From the NCBI GenBank assembly GCA_947462335.1, contig OX381718.1:35680976-35744975 (forward strand): a stretch of DNA of 64,000 nt, read 5' to 3'. A model generated the notes under the pieces. It did no database searches, was not told the DNA's origin, and saw nothing but the letters and a program-made list of their open reading frames with translations. The DNA is from Harmothoe impar (Eukaryota > Annelida > Polychaeta > Phyllodocida > Polynoidae). A program made the position numbers and the translations under genes. Below are positions 32,488 through 44,900 of this stretch, one piece after another. Positions within the stretch are counted from its first letter, which is position 1; each line of letters starts with the position of its first letter.

Positions 32488-32812
32488 TGTAGAGTTCGTC
32501 TTTATGTAATTCGATTAAATAAGGACTCGAACTGCAGTTTTCATGTAGAGATGCAAGCAAAAGGGTTTATTAAGGCGTTACCCTGTACAGTAATTCTAAT
32601 CCTTGATATATGTGGTTCGTTCAGAGGTATATGTTTCTTTCAGTATCTTTCAGTATAGTACAACACAGTCAGAGACCTGAGAAGGTCTGCCAGAGCAAGG
32701 GGGTGAGGACAGCTTATATACTGTCCGCCTCCGATAGGGGTGCCCCCTGGCTCTGGCTGCCCGAACTACTCTGTAGGCGTTCGATTAACTTTATAATATT
32801 AGTGTCCCTACA
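32488..32812 (-). repeat. Gypsy-A 5' LTR
   Basis: Matches 9443-9767. On the minus strand it starts TGTAGGGAC and ends CTACA. Confidence 0.95.
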
Positions 32813-32847
32813 TATTAATAAATAATTATGACAATATTTCTATATCA
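32813..32847 (-). repeat. Ngaro-2 repeat unit A, copy 1 (right remainder)
   Basis: Continuation of 9161-9442 after removal of Gypsy-A, matching 34463-34505 including ATTAATAAATAATTATGAC. It stops at ATCA, where a solo LTR is inserted. Confidence 0.9.
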
Positions 32848-33715
32848 TGTCACGCCACAAAACCCCTTATTTTACCTTCATCAATTGTATTACGTCATAT
32901 TACGTCATATTACGTCATAATTACGATTTATGATTATTAATATTCATATTTATCATTATTTGTAATATGCACAATACTTTATGCATATTTTCAATCCATA
33001 TGTCCATCAAAGTACACCTAGACGTCAGACATACCTATTACTCATTAAGCCAAGCTAAACTAACCCCCATGCATAACTAATCCATAGATCACAAGCAGAC
33101 CCTTATCCCATGGACAATAGGTAACGGTCAGCCCCTCCAGACGACAAGGCACCGACCGGTCACCTATACACAAACAAATGAACTATATGTTGACCCCAAG
33201 GAGTAACTATCAACACATAAAACAAGGCTATAAAGCTGGACACCCTTAATCAGTGTGGCACCGCCAAAGCCACTTGAGCCGGCTGGAGGCCACCTGGAGG
33301 CAGGCGACAAAGCCCCCATGTGTGCATGCTACTTATTATGTAATCCATTACCCATAATGCACTGGACCCAGGCTCCCCACCCGCGGTCCAGCGCACAGCA
33401 CATGTTAAAGCCATGAATATATAATTATCCAATCAAATGTCAAATGTAGATTATCCAATGAAAACCACTGTTACATCTACTTCCGGTCACATGGGCACCC
33501 CCTCCACCTGCCGGGCACCTTCACTTATACCCCGGTCAGATGGAGGAGGAAATCACTTATCATCTTGCAACCATCAGTAACTTATATACTGAGCCCTAGT
33601 GACTGGTACTCTGGTATTAATATTATTATTAATAAAAGATACCAAGTACTCAAACTGACGTCTCATCTCTCATCCTTACGCCCTCATTGATGTGGAAGGG
33701 TTTTCCCTAGCCACA
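32848..33715. mobile_element. Solo LTR of a third LTR family
   Basis: 868 bases starting TGTCACGCC and ending AGCCACA, flanked by ATCA (32844-32847 and 33716-33719). The paralogous site at 34498-34511 is uninterrupted and has a single ATCA, so this is an inserted unit with a 4-base target duplication. No coding is present. It includes a triple TTACGTCAT-type motif (32889-32920) and AATAAAAG near 33640 that would serve as a plus-strand poly(A) signal. Family not recognised. Confidence 0.85.
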
Positions 33716-33800
33716 ATCAACAAACATACTCTATATAAGAGAACAAAGAGGAAGTCAGTGGTTTGGTGTCAAGCATCAGATATTACATGGCCACATAGCC
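33716..33800 (-). repeat. Ngaro-2 repeat unit B, copy 1
   Basis: Matches 34506-34582 (ACAAACATACTCTATATAAG, then a GGAAGTCAGTGGTTTG block). It joined A directly before the solo LTR inserted. Confidence 0.88.
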
Positions 33801-34195
33801 TGTTTATTACGTAATAACGATACCATTGGGTAAAAAATTCCCACAAAAACCTATCTTTATAGAATGATAGCGTTCACATACAGCACATGTATTCTAAGTT
33901 TAAATCTAAAATAAAATTTAAAATTAGTTAACAGTGAGTGTATAGTCTGAGATTTGGAGAGCCACTGATCACAATCCAAACAAACTGCCCTTTAATAGTG
34001 GCAGTACAACACATAGAAGTAGCCATGGTCACTGAGCGGCAGCCAATCAGGCACTTTGTTGACAAACCACTCACAGCCAATCAGTGAGCAGCTCTCAAAC
34101 TGGGTCTACCGCCGCGCCCCCTGGTGAGCAGCTCAGGAACCACAGCCACGCCCACTCTCTTATTTATACTCAGATTCAACGAGTTGATCCGTCCT
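33801..34195 (-). other. Ngaro-2 terminal unique segment
   Basis: No coding sequence. It includes two CAGCCAATCA motifs (CCAAT-box-like, 34040 and 34076 regions). The right end reads GAGTTGATCCGTCCTATA, repeated at 35147-35164 next to the microsatellite, which identifies it as the true 5' terminus of Ngaro-2. Confidence 0.6.
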
Positions 34196-34505
34196 ATAAA
34201 TAGTTGCTGTGGGCAATATTAATATTATTACAGAAACAGTTACCATGGTAACTACCGGTAACTAATATAACATGAATTATCTGATGCGAACGGTAGTAAG
34301 CTATAATCTACCGGTATGAAAATCTTGTTTTAACCCAAGCGGAGGTATATGAGATTGTTACAATATGTTATTAGAACAATAGCGATTACTGATAAATTAC
34401 TATATATCAATATTTTAATTATGACAATTATTATTATATATTAATATATTAATTATATCAATTACTATTATATATTAATAAATAATTATGACAATATTTC
34501 TATAT
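34196..34505 (-). repeat. Ngaro-2 repeat unit A, copy 2 (uninterrupted)
   Basis: An intact version of the unit that is split in copy 1, differing at a handful of bases. It serves as the empty-site reference for both the Gypsy-A and solo-LTR insertions. Confidence 0.92.
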
Positions 34506-34582
34506 CAACAAACATACTCTATATAAGAGAACAAAGAGGAAGTCAGTGGTTTGTTGTCAAGCATCAGATATTACATGGCCAA
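34506..34582 (-). repeat. Ngaro-2 repeat unit B, copy 2
   Basis: Directly abuts unit A and overlaps the end of the YR fragment frame. Confidence 0.88.
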
Positions 34583-35140
34583 CAACACACCAACCACAAT
34601 GTAATAATGCAATAACCGGTACATAAATCAATCAACAATAACTCTGAATCAGAATTATGTAAGTACCGGTAAATAGCACTAGATTTCCAGTTACCAAGTA
34701 CCCTAATAGAATCAAGTGGTACATTCAAGGACTTCAAAAGAGAAGCCCCACCATGTCTCAAAGAATGGGTACTTATCCTGTCGACAGGCAAGCCCAATCT
34801 TTTGGACAAATCTTTCAATCTTGAGTTAAAGGCATTGTAGTGCAAATGCACTAAGTCAGAGCTTCTATGAGAATTTTGAATAGAGTCAATTAACAAACCT
34901 CTCACACAAAGGGGAGAACCCGGAATGTTGTGGAGAAAAATTTTAAAAGGTGATTTACCTAATTGGTCTGTTTTAGAAGACTTAATTTTGAGGGTGACAT
35001 GGGACGAAGACACATCTATGTCCCCACATGTCAAGGAATGTCTCGTATTGGTGAAGTGACATTTCTGCAGAAGTCCCCTGAAGCACAGCAACACTGCAAG
35101 CCAAAACGACCTGTGTTCAGAATTTTTCATGTATAAAAAT
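34583..35140 (-). pseudogene. Ngaro-2 tyrosine recombinase, catalytic half
   Basis: Encodes the C-terminal catalytic domain of a DIRS-superfamily YR: Arg in CFRGLLQKCH, box II HSLRHGG, and GNWKSSAIYRYLH with the candidate nucleophile Tyr. It aligns with the Ngaro-1 YR. The N-terminal half is missing; upstream sequence jumps into the 24-base element end and then the microsatellite, so it is a deletion derivative. The frame is otherwise open to 34564. Confidence 0.85.
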
Positions 35141-35152
35141 TTAAACGAGTTG

Positions 35153-35225
35153 ATCCGTCCTATATATATATATATATAAACATATATATACATATTACAC
35201 GCACACACACACACACACACATACA

Positions 35226-35302
<77 letters not shown>

Positions 35303-35386
35303 ACATATATATAAATATTGCAGGTCAATATTATTGAATACTATATATATTTATATATATATATGTATATATATAAACATATATAT

Positions 35387-35430
<44 letters not shown>
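35153..35430. repeat. (TA)n/(AC)n microsatellite at the right edge of the TE nest
   Basis: TA runs with an AC run (35196-35222) and several ATAAACATATATATA motifs. The phrase CAATATTATTGAATACTATATA occurs both here (35331) and at the left edge (250), so the nest is bracketed by matching flank sequence. Confidence 0.9.
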
Positions 35431-35432
<2 letters not shown>

Positions 35433-35621
35433 ATATATATAAATATCGCAGGTCAATGAAAAACATGTAGTTTCCTCATTGCGATGAGAATAAGCAGCCC
35501 CCAATATTTACTGATAGTGACTGTGTTTCTTCATATGAAATAGATAAATGCATTCTGAGTTCAATATTATAGTAGGCCGGGAAGTCAGTAGAGTGTTTCA
35601 TTAGTATTTATATTTCGTACT
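35431..35621 (-). other. Proximal 3' UTR / 3' flank of the receptor gene
   Basis: Sequence immediately after the receptor stop codon. Together with the last exon end (to 35654) it is repeated at 38252-38458 with a few substitutions. Confidence 0.75.
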
Positions 35622-35913
35622 TCAGTCAGTGATTTCTTCAGATTTGTTAGAGTTGGATGGTATCTTCCCAGTCGTTAGACCCATACTATGTCTATAGTAT
35701 GTCCAAGTTCCCTGAAAGTTGTGTTTTAGTAATTCCACACAGAATGTCAGAGTAGATACTGCCAGGCAGCCTGCAGTAACCAGCATTAACAGCCAGATGT
35801 GAGGTACAGAGATGGACTGGGACCCATAGTTCTCCTCCACCCTGCATGGTGACTCCAGAAAGTGCATCTTCTTCCATCGTTTGAAAAGTCCAAGCTGGGC
35901 CATGGTCATCAAT
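35622..35913 (-). CDS. Receptor last exon: end of S2, M4 and cytoplasmic tail
   Basis: 292 bases from acceptor CATTCTCAG to a TGA at 35622-35624. It encodes LMTMAQLGLFKRWKKMHF (end of S2), a Cys, then M4 (SVPHIWLLMLVTAGCLAV STLTFCVELL) and a 40-residue tail ending NKSEEITD. It follows the preceding exon in the correct phase across a 22-kb intron. Confidence 0.85.
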
Positions 35914-38900
35914 CTGAGAATGTATTGCAAACAATTGTTATTCTCTTCCAATATCACTAGACCAAGTATGGGGTGTTTCAGATTACATGGAAATCTTGAG
36001 CATGAAGTTCAAATTCTAACTCCAGAAACACAACTTTGATTCATGGACCACAAAATATGATATAAAATTCAAAAGCCCAAAAAAGGCCTACATTCTTTTT
36101 CAGAGTTGGTAAACAATTTTTTTGAGCTACTAGTGGTTCCTCATCAAATCGATTAGTCACAGTCACACTTGTAATTCACGATGAATTCAGGAAATCTAGC
36201 TAAATATGAGGGGGACACAAATGTCAACAAAAGCTTTTTTTGTGACACTAAGCGTTGCTTATTGTGCTATAAAGACAATGACCTGGGCATCCACCACCAG
36301 GAGGTGTATAAAGTATGGTCACTCACTTACAGCTGCCGATTAGACGTGGTTTAATCGAAGGGATGCATAAGCCAACATAGATCCAAACCACTAGGCCATC
36401 CTTGTTAAGTTTACATAACATAGTTATATTTAGAATCCCCCAAACAGAATCCCCCACATGCAATCATATCCTAGCTGTGTGAGCCTACATGTATTCCTCA
36501 GGAAAGTACCCCATGTATTAAGACTCAGACAACCAATAATATTGTTTGCTGGTTGTTCCTTTCAAGCAGTCCTCTGGTCTAGACAAGTGTGCCAGTGGTA
36601 TAGTATTGACTTTTATTATACGATTGAACAACTCATCATGCTTTTTAGGTGATATCCCCGTGCTGATATTTAGTGATATCAGCACGTTTCCGGTGAATAT
36701 CAGCACGTTTCCGCGGGATATCATCCCGTTTTCGGTGGTCCTGAGCAATTTGGCAAATTCATTTGCATTAAAATCCGACATTTTAAGGCGAGACCCCAAG
36801 ATCAACAGGGGAGTAAACACCTGACTTACCGTAGCTATAAGTTGTCTTCCAATGTAGTCATCTTGTGGCTATATTATTGTAATAAACGATACTTTGTCCT
36901 TTATGATATTGTTGTATTATTAAGTAAAGAACCAAAGTCGACACAGTTCGGATCAAGTGTACAGGTTGCGAATCACAGGTTTATTCAGGAACCTAGACAG
37001 GCAAAGCTATATCAATGCGAACTGCCTATAGAGTTCGGAGCGGGTTAGTAGGCTCGTAGCCAATACGATCACAAGGCCTCTGTCCTGGCATGGATCCAGA
37101 GTGACCGACGAGTCCCATTGGATGCCGGCTATATATAGGCAGCCAGCCTGCGCGCGCACACACAGACCGGAAGCCTATAGCGACCACTGTCCATACCCCA
37201 AGCCCGAGGCAGGTGCTGCCACCTGCCGTCGGGCTGAAGGGTTCGGACGGAGTTCGCAACACAGCATCCAACAGAACCCGTCATATAAACCCCATATAAC
37301 CCTAGCCCCTACACTACCCCCTACCAGATAATAACCGGGAGGTAAATAATTAAGGTTAAAGTCTATTCATGAATCAACTAAAGGTTATTCATGAATCAAC
37401 ATCAATTGAGAGCACTTGTGTATATATATGCTGTACAAACTCATTCCTATATACATCATAAAACTTGTTATATATGTTACTATTATGTTTGGATTGAAAA
37501 AAAAAAAAAAAACGGTATTGTTTGTAAGCATCATTTAAACCCTCGTCAAGATGGATTGTTGCAAATAAACACGTCCAAAAAAAAAAAAAGTCCGAAAACA
37601 CTTCGGACTGGCATTATCTTATAAATACCACCTTAGGGGCTCTAATATAGTTACACATTATAAAAATATGGTTGTTCTGTTGAACCAATAAGTTATTATT
37701 TACACACAAATATATATAGCGACTGTAATAGACATTACACTCTACTCCCTTGGATAGATAGAGTTAACCTATATATACTGACTATAAGTACACCTGAGTA
37801 TTTGAACACTTGAAACAAAAGGTATCACAAAAAAATTTCGTCCCTTCAGGACCCCGAGCTGTCGATACACTCGTAATTGTAATATTACTAGAAGTGATAA
37901 ACACTATCACTTTCGTTATTAACTTTATGTATTAACGTGTAATAATACTGGAACAATAAAAAATAGCATACGAAGCATCGAAGATCCGGACTTCTTGGCA
38001 CTTGAGATGTTGCATTTCGCCTGGGGTTCAGGACCTACTATGTATTCAGTCCCTACTACCCGGATCAGAAAAGTTCAATAGCCCTCCTCGGGACCAACTT
38101 TGATTAATATTCTGGAAAGTTACATCAATGACCAATTCAACTGTAGTAGTTGTATTAATCTCTTTGAGAATTTCTTAAAAAATGTATTAATCTCTTTGAG
38201 AATTTCTTAAAAAATGTATATATAAACATATATATAAATATCGCAGGTCAATGAAAAACATGTAGTTTCCTCATTGCGATGAGAATAAGCAGCCCCCAAT
38301 ATTTACTGATAGTGACTGTGTTTCTTCATATGAAATAGATAAATGCATTCTGAGTTCAATATTATAGTAGGCCGGGAAGTCAGTAGAGTGTTTCATTAGT
38401 ATTTACATTTCATACTTCAGTCAGTGATTTCTTCAGATTTGTTAGAGTTGGATGGTATCTATTCAGTCCCTACTACCCGGATCAGAAAAGTTCAATAGCC
38501 CTCCTCGGGAGCATGATGGTCCGAGAAAAAAAAAAAAAGTTCTGCCTCCTGGCGATCTTCGAACAATAATTAGGAACACTCGGTCCTGATAAAAAAACGA
38601 TGTTGGTCTCCAGACCTAGTCCATATAGTGTTCCTATCCCGAGTGATGGCTCCTGACCGGAGCCAGGCCTCGATCATTTCCCTGGATACGTCCCATTCGT
38701 ACATCTCGTGTCCAAAACACTCTTGAAACTTAAGGCGTTCCTTAGCGAGTCTCTTCTGGGCATCCTTAGTAACCCTCTTCTGCTTTAGTTTGTCAACTTT
38801 AGCCTGCTCTTGTTCTTTCTGAGCCTTTTCAGTCTCATTTTGAACACTAGCCTGGGCTGCTTCCTTTTGGATTTTGGACCCAGTGCAGATGGTGGACGCA

Positions 38901-41900
38901 GTTCAACAATAACGTTGTCACCTCCATGCACAGGTTGTTTAACAGGGTATGAACATTGTCCTGCCAACGGTTCAGAGTTTCCTGTCCGGCCTCAAATGAT
39001 TTGAAATCCCCCGGAGGAAAGTGCATCGGTGCCCTCCGTTGTAGTAGTAGGGCACCGTCGGGCAGAGTCTCTGAGGCAGAACTCTGAGTCAATGGAGTCT
39101 TAGGCTTGGAGCCATGTACTCTTTTTAGTTTCCCGGTTTGGGTGAAGACTTGCGTCTCATCCCCCGGGATCAGTTGGGTATCTGGGAAAGCGTTGTCGAA
39201 GCTTTCCCCAGTGCCCTCATCTGGATCCTCTACCTGATCAGGCTGGCCCGGAGTCGGTCCATAAGATGGAGCCGTCTTCCAGTCTGTCTTTCTGGAGTCA
39301 AAAGTGGGTCCCTTACGCTCGGGCGCCACTTTCTCCAACACTGTAGGTTTCTCCGAGCTTTCCGTCCGCGGTCGCTTCGCGGTCGTTGGCTCGGAGGGTT
39401 GCCCCTCTCTCTTCATAGCCCGCTTGGGCTTTGTCTTTGACTGATGCTCCACGAACCCATCAAAGAGCAGCCCCTCCGGAATGTGAAGAGCGGATCGGTT
39501 TTGGTTTACTTTGTAGAAAACCTTAACTTTTCCCTTCTTACTTGACCCAAAGTCCAAGTTGACGTTTTCCATCTGTTCTGATCCGTAGGAGGACCAGACT
39601 TTATGGTGCGCCGCTTGGATGCGCTCCGAGGCAACCTCTAGAGAGAGCTTGTGCTTACGGGCCATATGTCGGATGATGTCAGCTCTCCGAACAAATTGAC
39701 CCCCATCAGGGCAGGCCTTGCTCCCCTTTGATCCCACACTCACGCAGTCATACCGAATGTAATGACGTACGTGCTTCTCCGTAAGGTGGCGTGTGAACCT
39801 GACTTTTGTGTGCCAGGTTCTGGGAGTGCCACGGCTCGCATCCTCATTTTGGAAAGTCGTGAATGGACATGGGGTGTCGGGAGTCCACCTCACTAATGTC
39901 CAAAAGAACTTAGCCTTTTGCTGGAAGTTATAGTAACTCTTTTTCGAGGTACGTACCTTCTCCAGTATGTCGTAGTGGTACAACAAGACAGACCTATCCA
40001 ATGGATCTTTCTTGATCCATTCCTCATCGTCGGAGTAACCATCATGGTTGGTCTCCGAAGGGTGCTGTGAAGAACGGTTATCCTTCACACAATCCCCCAC
40101 ACACATAGGCGCGAAGAATTTAAACTTTCCTACTGCGTTGGCTTTGAGAGCAGCGCAGCGCAGCAAAGTCATCCGGGAACATTTTATCTATGCCAGACAG
40201 TACAGCGTCTACCTCTGCCGGGGTTTTCCCCGCCTCCAGAGACGCTTGCCAAATGGCTTCCTGCAGGATACGATCCCGCTGGTTAGCCCTCTCCTGACGA
40301 GCCGTGAGGTTCGTGTGAATAGCCGCGGTCTCCTGTCGGATTATTTCCTCCTCTTGGACGGCATCAGCGATAGCCTCCTCATGGGCCAGCTTCATGGCTG
40401 GAGTTTTCACTCGCTTCTTTTTGCGCCGTCCGAGGACCGTGCAAAATTCGGCAAATGTCTCCATATCCGAATCTAATATTGCCAAGGCATCGATACGATG
40501 CTCAGCAACTCCTAGGAGGTGTTCCTTGCGGGTCTCCTCTCCGATCCCTTCCAGACTAGCATTTAGGCGGTCCGGAAACCAAGTCGGGTATCTGTCTCCC
40601 AGCAGTGCCAGACCCCCATACGTGCTGGTCAAGTTGAGATCAACCAACTCAGCCTCTTTCTTGCTTAACTGACTGATTAAGCTCCTGCGGAGTGTTCTCG
40701 GGACCGGTTCATCATCCTTCATCCACTCCTCATGTTGATGGGGAGCCAGGATACCTCCGGATCCCCCACCTGTAGCTCCACCACCGGTAGCCTTGCCCAG
40801 TTTTCCGGACTCGTCCGAAGTATCCATTGCGGAATGCTCCGAACCCAGCACAGGCTCCTTCGGCGGGGGTGCCGGTGGAGTAACCACTGCTTTCGTTGGT
40901 GCCGGGGGTTCCGGTACCTTGAAAGTTGCTGACACCGCGTCAGCCAGGACCTCTCCTAACGTGCCCACCACATGGGCTCCTTTAGGAGTGGTGTCCTCAT
41001 CCATAGCCTCCTCCAGGTGAGGTTGAGGCTCCTCCAGGATGCCCACCGTGTTTGTCGTGTTCAGACGAGCCCCGGTGCCGCTGTGCTCGGCGAGTACTGC
41101 AGTGGCTGCCACCATGGCAAGGGATGCTGTAGCCACCACTGCAGGACTTGCGGCCAATTTCTTGGTCGTTGTCTCCCGAACCGGTTTCTGTGCTGTAGCT
41201 CCTCCAGGTTTCTTTAGTCCGGCGGAACTCGTGGTTTTAGTGTCCACCTTCCCCTTTGTTTTGGGTTCGGTCTTCACCTCCACCTTGCCCTTGGGTTTAG
41301 TCTCAGCTTTCGCGTCTACCTCACTTTTGGACTTCTTCGGATCCGCTACCACACTGCTAACAGTGGCCACCGGATCCTCCTTGGTCTTAGTACCCGGAGT
41401 GCTAAGTTTCTTCGGCTCAGACTTCTCAACCTTGGGCTGAGCTTTCTTACCGGGCCCGGTCTGCTTGGTGATCTTGGAGGCAGATCTGTCAGTTGACTTG
41501 TCCCGATCTGTCCCGATTCGCCTTCTTGCCCCGCGTCTTCGGACCCGAGGCATCACTGTCGTCACTGTGTGTGGCGTTGTCCTTCATGGACAATCGGCGA
41601 TTCACCGTCTTCTTTAGGGACGGTGAGATACTTAGGCTTACCAACCGGGACGGTTGGCAAGCAGCTCCGGTAGATTCGGACTCTTTCTCGGAGTCCAATT
41701 CCAATTTAATCAGGTCACGATTTAATCAGGTCACAACCTTTCCCGCCCCGCTGCTCGGGGTTATAGGGATCAACGCGCCACACGGGCGGCTCCCAAAACC
41801 ACCCCGAACACCAGGTCCGCTGGCATGATTAAGTCCTCCCCGATCACCAGTAGGTTCGGAGTGCAATTAGTGGAACTGTGCACCGTATTATTATACTCAT

Positions 41901-44900
41901 GCACCACAAACTCACATTGGTCGTCCCAATCGTCCCTATGGGAGTTGACTAAAGGCTTCAGAACCTGGATCAGAGTGCGATTAAACCGTTCCACCTGTCC
42001 ATCGGACTGGGGTCGGTACGGATTCGTCCAGGTCTTACAGATAGCCAACTGATGGCACATAGCAGCCCACAGTTTCGACTCAAATTCCCTCCCTTGATCG
42101 CTATGTAACATCAAGGGAGCCCCCAGATGGAGTATCCACCCCTTAACCAGTGCTTCCGCACAGGTAGCAGCAGTATGATCCTCCAGTGGGTACACTCGCG
42201 TGTATTTCGTATAGTAGTCCGAGACCACCATCATACACGTATTCCCTTTAGGAGTGGGTTTCACTCCACTGATGATATCCACAGCTATCCGAGCGAACCT
42301 CACTCCGAATAGTTCCTGTTGCAATGGCAGTTTGCCAAGTCCGGGACCAGGTTTGCCCAAACAGCAGGCCGGACACGTCTCGATCCATCTCAAGAGATCA
42401 CCAGACATACCCAGCCAATAATAATGCCAACTTAGCCTTTCCAGTGAGCGGTTCTTTCCAAAATGTCCACTCGTAGAATGGCCATGACAGTAGTACAGGA
42501 TATCCTTCTGCATAGCAGCCGGGATTACCATTTGCAATACCCTCCGCTTTCCTGGACAGGACTTTCACCTGCACAATAACGCGTCCCGCATCTCTAGTTC
42601 ATGGAACTGAGCTAGAAAGCGTCGCATCTCTCTGTTTTCCATTGATATTTCGGGCCTCACTGGACAGATCCCGGTGGGAACTAGCTCCCTCAGTCGTGCT
42701 ATGGTAGGGTCGGCCATCTGGTACGTCCTTATAGTGTCGGTGGACCAATCCAACAGGTTCTGCAACAACCCATCATAAGGCAAACGCACACTCGCTACCA
42801 CCGCATTGTGAGCACCACAATCCCCACAGTCCGGACGCACACAACGGCGGACTGGACGCCTACTTAGACAGTCAGCATTTACATGCTTCGTGCCGGCTCG
42901 GTGTTGGATATATGAGAGTTCTCCAACCCGAACTCGCTTAGGTGATTCAACCACAGACCAATCATCCCCTCCGCGTCCTTAAAATTAAGGAGCCACCTCA
43001 ACGCTGAATGATCCGTCCGCAATGTGAAATTACCACCGTACAAGAAGTGTCTAAACTTCTTTGTATAAACTACCACCGCAGGCAACTCCCGCTTAGTGGC
43101 GCAATAGTTTCTCTGCGCCTTGTTCATACTGTTACTAGCAAACGCCAGCGGGATCTCTACTCCGTCCTGGATTTGGGACAATGCGGCCCCGATGCTCTCA
43201 TTGCTTGCATCAGTGTCAAGGATGAAATGCCCCTTCTCCGTAGGGTTTCTCAGCACGGGGGTGTCCCGGAACAACGCCTTAATCTCTTTGAAAGCATTGC
43301 TCTGTTCCATCCCCCAGGGAAAAGGTTCTTTTTTCCTCCCCTGAGTCCAATGGCTCGACTTCGATTCTGTAGTGGTTGAGACACTCTCGAGAATCCGGGG
43401 ATGAAGTCCCTATAATAGGAACAGAACCCCAAGAAAGACCTCACATCTTTCGGTCCTTTTGGAACCTCCCAAGTCTCCAGTTTCCAATTAGGCCGGATCA
43501 GCCTCCACACCACTGGTGGAGATGATTCGGCCCAGATAAACCATGGACTTCCTAAAAAGTTCACATTTCTTCGGCTTCAGGGTTAACCCATTGGACCGAA
43601 TTCTCTCACACACACACTCTTCAAACGTCTTGCCGAAAACAATGACGTCATCCAAGTAGACCAGGCCCTTGCACCATAATAGATCACTCAGGAGAGTTTC
43701 CATCATGGCCTCAAAAGTCGCCGGGGCATTGCACAACCCAAAAGGCATCAGTTCGAACTGATACAGTCCAATATGGCTAGTAAAAGCCGTCTTCTCCTTA
43801 TCCTCCTCCTTCATTCCGATTTGCCAATATCCGGACTGCAAATCCAGGGTGCAGAACCATTGGTTCCCACCCAACGAATCTAGAGTCTCATCAATTCCGG
43901 GTAGAGGATAGGCATTTTTCTTGGTTACTCCGTTCAGACGTCTATAGTCGATACAAAACCGAATAGACCCATCACCTTCTGTTCCAGCATGGTTTTCACT
44001 TGTTCTTCAACAACTCCCTTCTTACTCAACGGCAAGCGTCGGTAAGGCATTTTAAATGGCTGTGCATCCCCGGTATTGATGGAATGTAGCACCTTGTCAG
44101 TTCGGCCCAAAGGCTCCCCCTCCACTTGCCACGCATCCTGATACCTCTCCACCAGCCTTCTCAAGGATCATTTTCTCCAGTCCCTCACTCAGAGTGTTAG
44201 GCAAAGGGTCCCCTTTCATGCTCACATGACCAGCAGGCATCACTGCCTCACTGGAGAACACCTCCCCCAACACTGTATCCTTAGTAGGGTTAGAGACCAG
44301 CACAATAGTCCAAGCACCATCACCCACCAGGGTGTCCATGCCCACTAGACCGATGCTCCCCAACATGGCCACATCCGGCTCCACAACTGCTTCATCCTCT
44401 CTCCTAAGCCCCTTGCTTCGGACCAGCACGTCACACGTCTGTCCGGAAGGAATTTTCACAGTTTGGACCACCGTTGCCACTGTTGAAACTTGCCGAAGCA
44501 CACACTGCTCCACCGTCCGGTACGGGTGCTCTATCTGGAGCACCCCTGTACTAGGATTCAGGACCGTGTCATATAACGCCGCAAAGTCCAACCCCAGTAT
44601 ACCGTCGTCTGCAATTTCCACAATTGTGGGAGAAGCCACATACTCCTTCCCTCCAATTCGGAGTGGTATGAACGCGCGCCCATACGTCTGCATACTCGAC
44701 CCATCGGCCGAGCAGGCGCTTACCTTCGTTTTGAAGTCATCGCGACTACTCGGCATAAGAGCATAAAAGTTAGAGGAGATAAAGGAGTGGCTAGCTCCGG
44801 TATCTACTAAAAACTCGCCTGCCCTACCGGCCACAGTAACAGACACATACCACCGTCTCCCTCCCAGCGGAGACGGGTTTACAGTGAAGCGTTTAAAGTC

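Larger units (their letters stand above)
9443..32812 (-). mobile_element. Gypsy-A: Ty3/Gypsy LTR retrotransposon with two extra 3' genes
   Basis: Bounded by two 325-base LTRs (TG...CA) that look identical by eye, with a 4-base TATT target duplication (9439-9442 and 32813-32816). The minus-strand order is LTR - PBS - gag - protease/RT/RNase H - integrase - ORF3 - ORF4 - PPT - LTR. Domain order PR-RT-RH-IN assigns it to Ty3/Gypsy. Without the nested 12.1-kb element it is about 11.2 kb, long for the group because of ORF3/ORF4. Pol carries at least two frameshifts. The similar LTRs argue for a young insertion. Confidence 0.93.
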
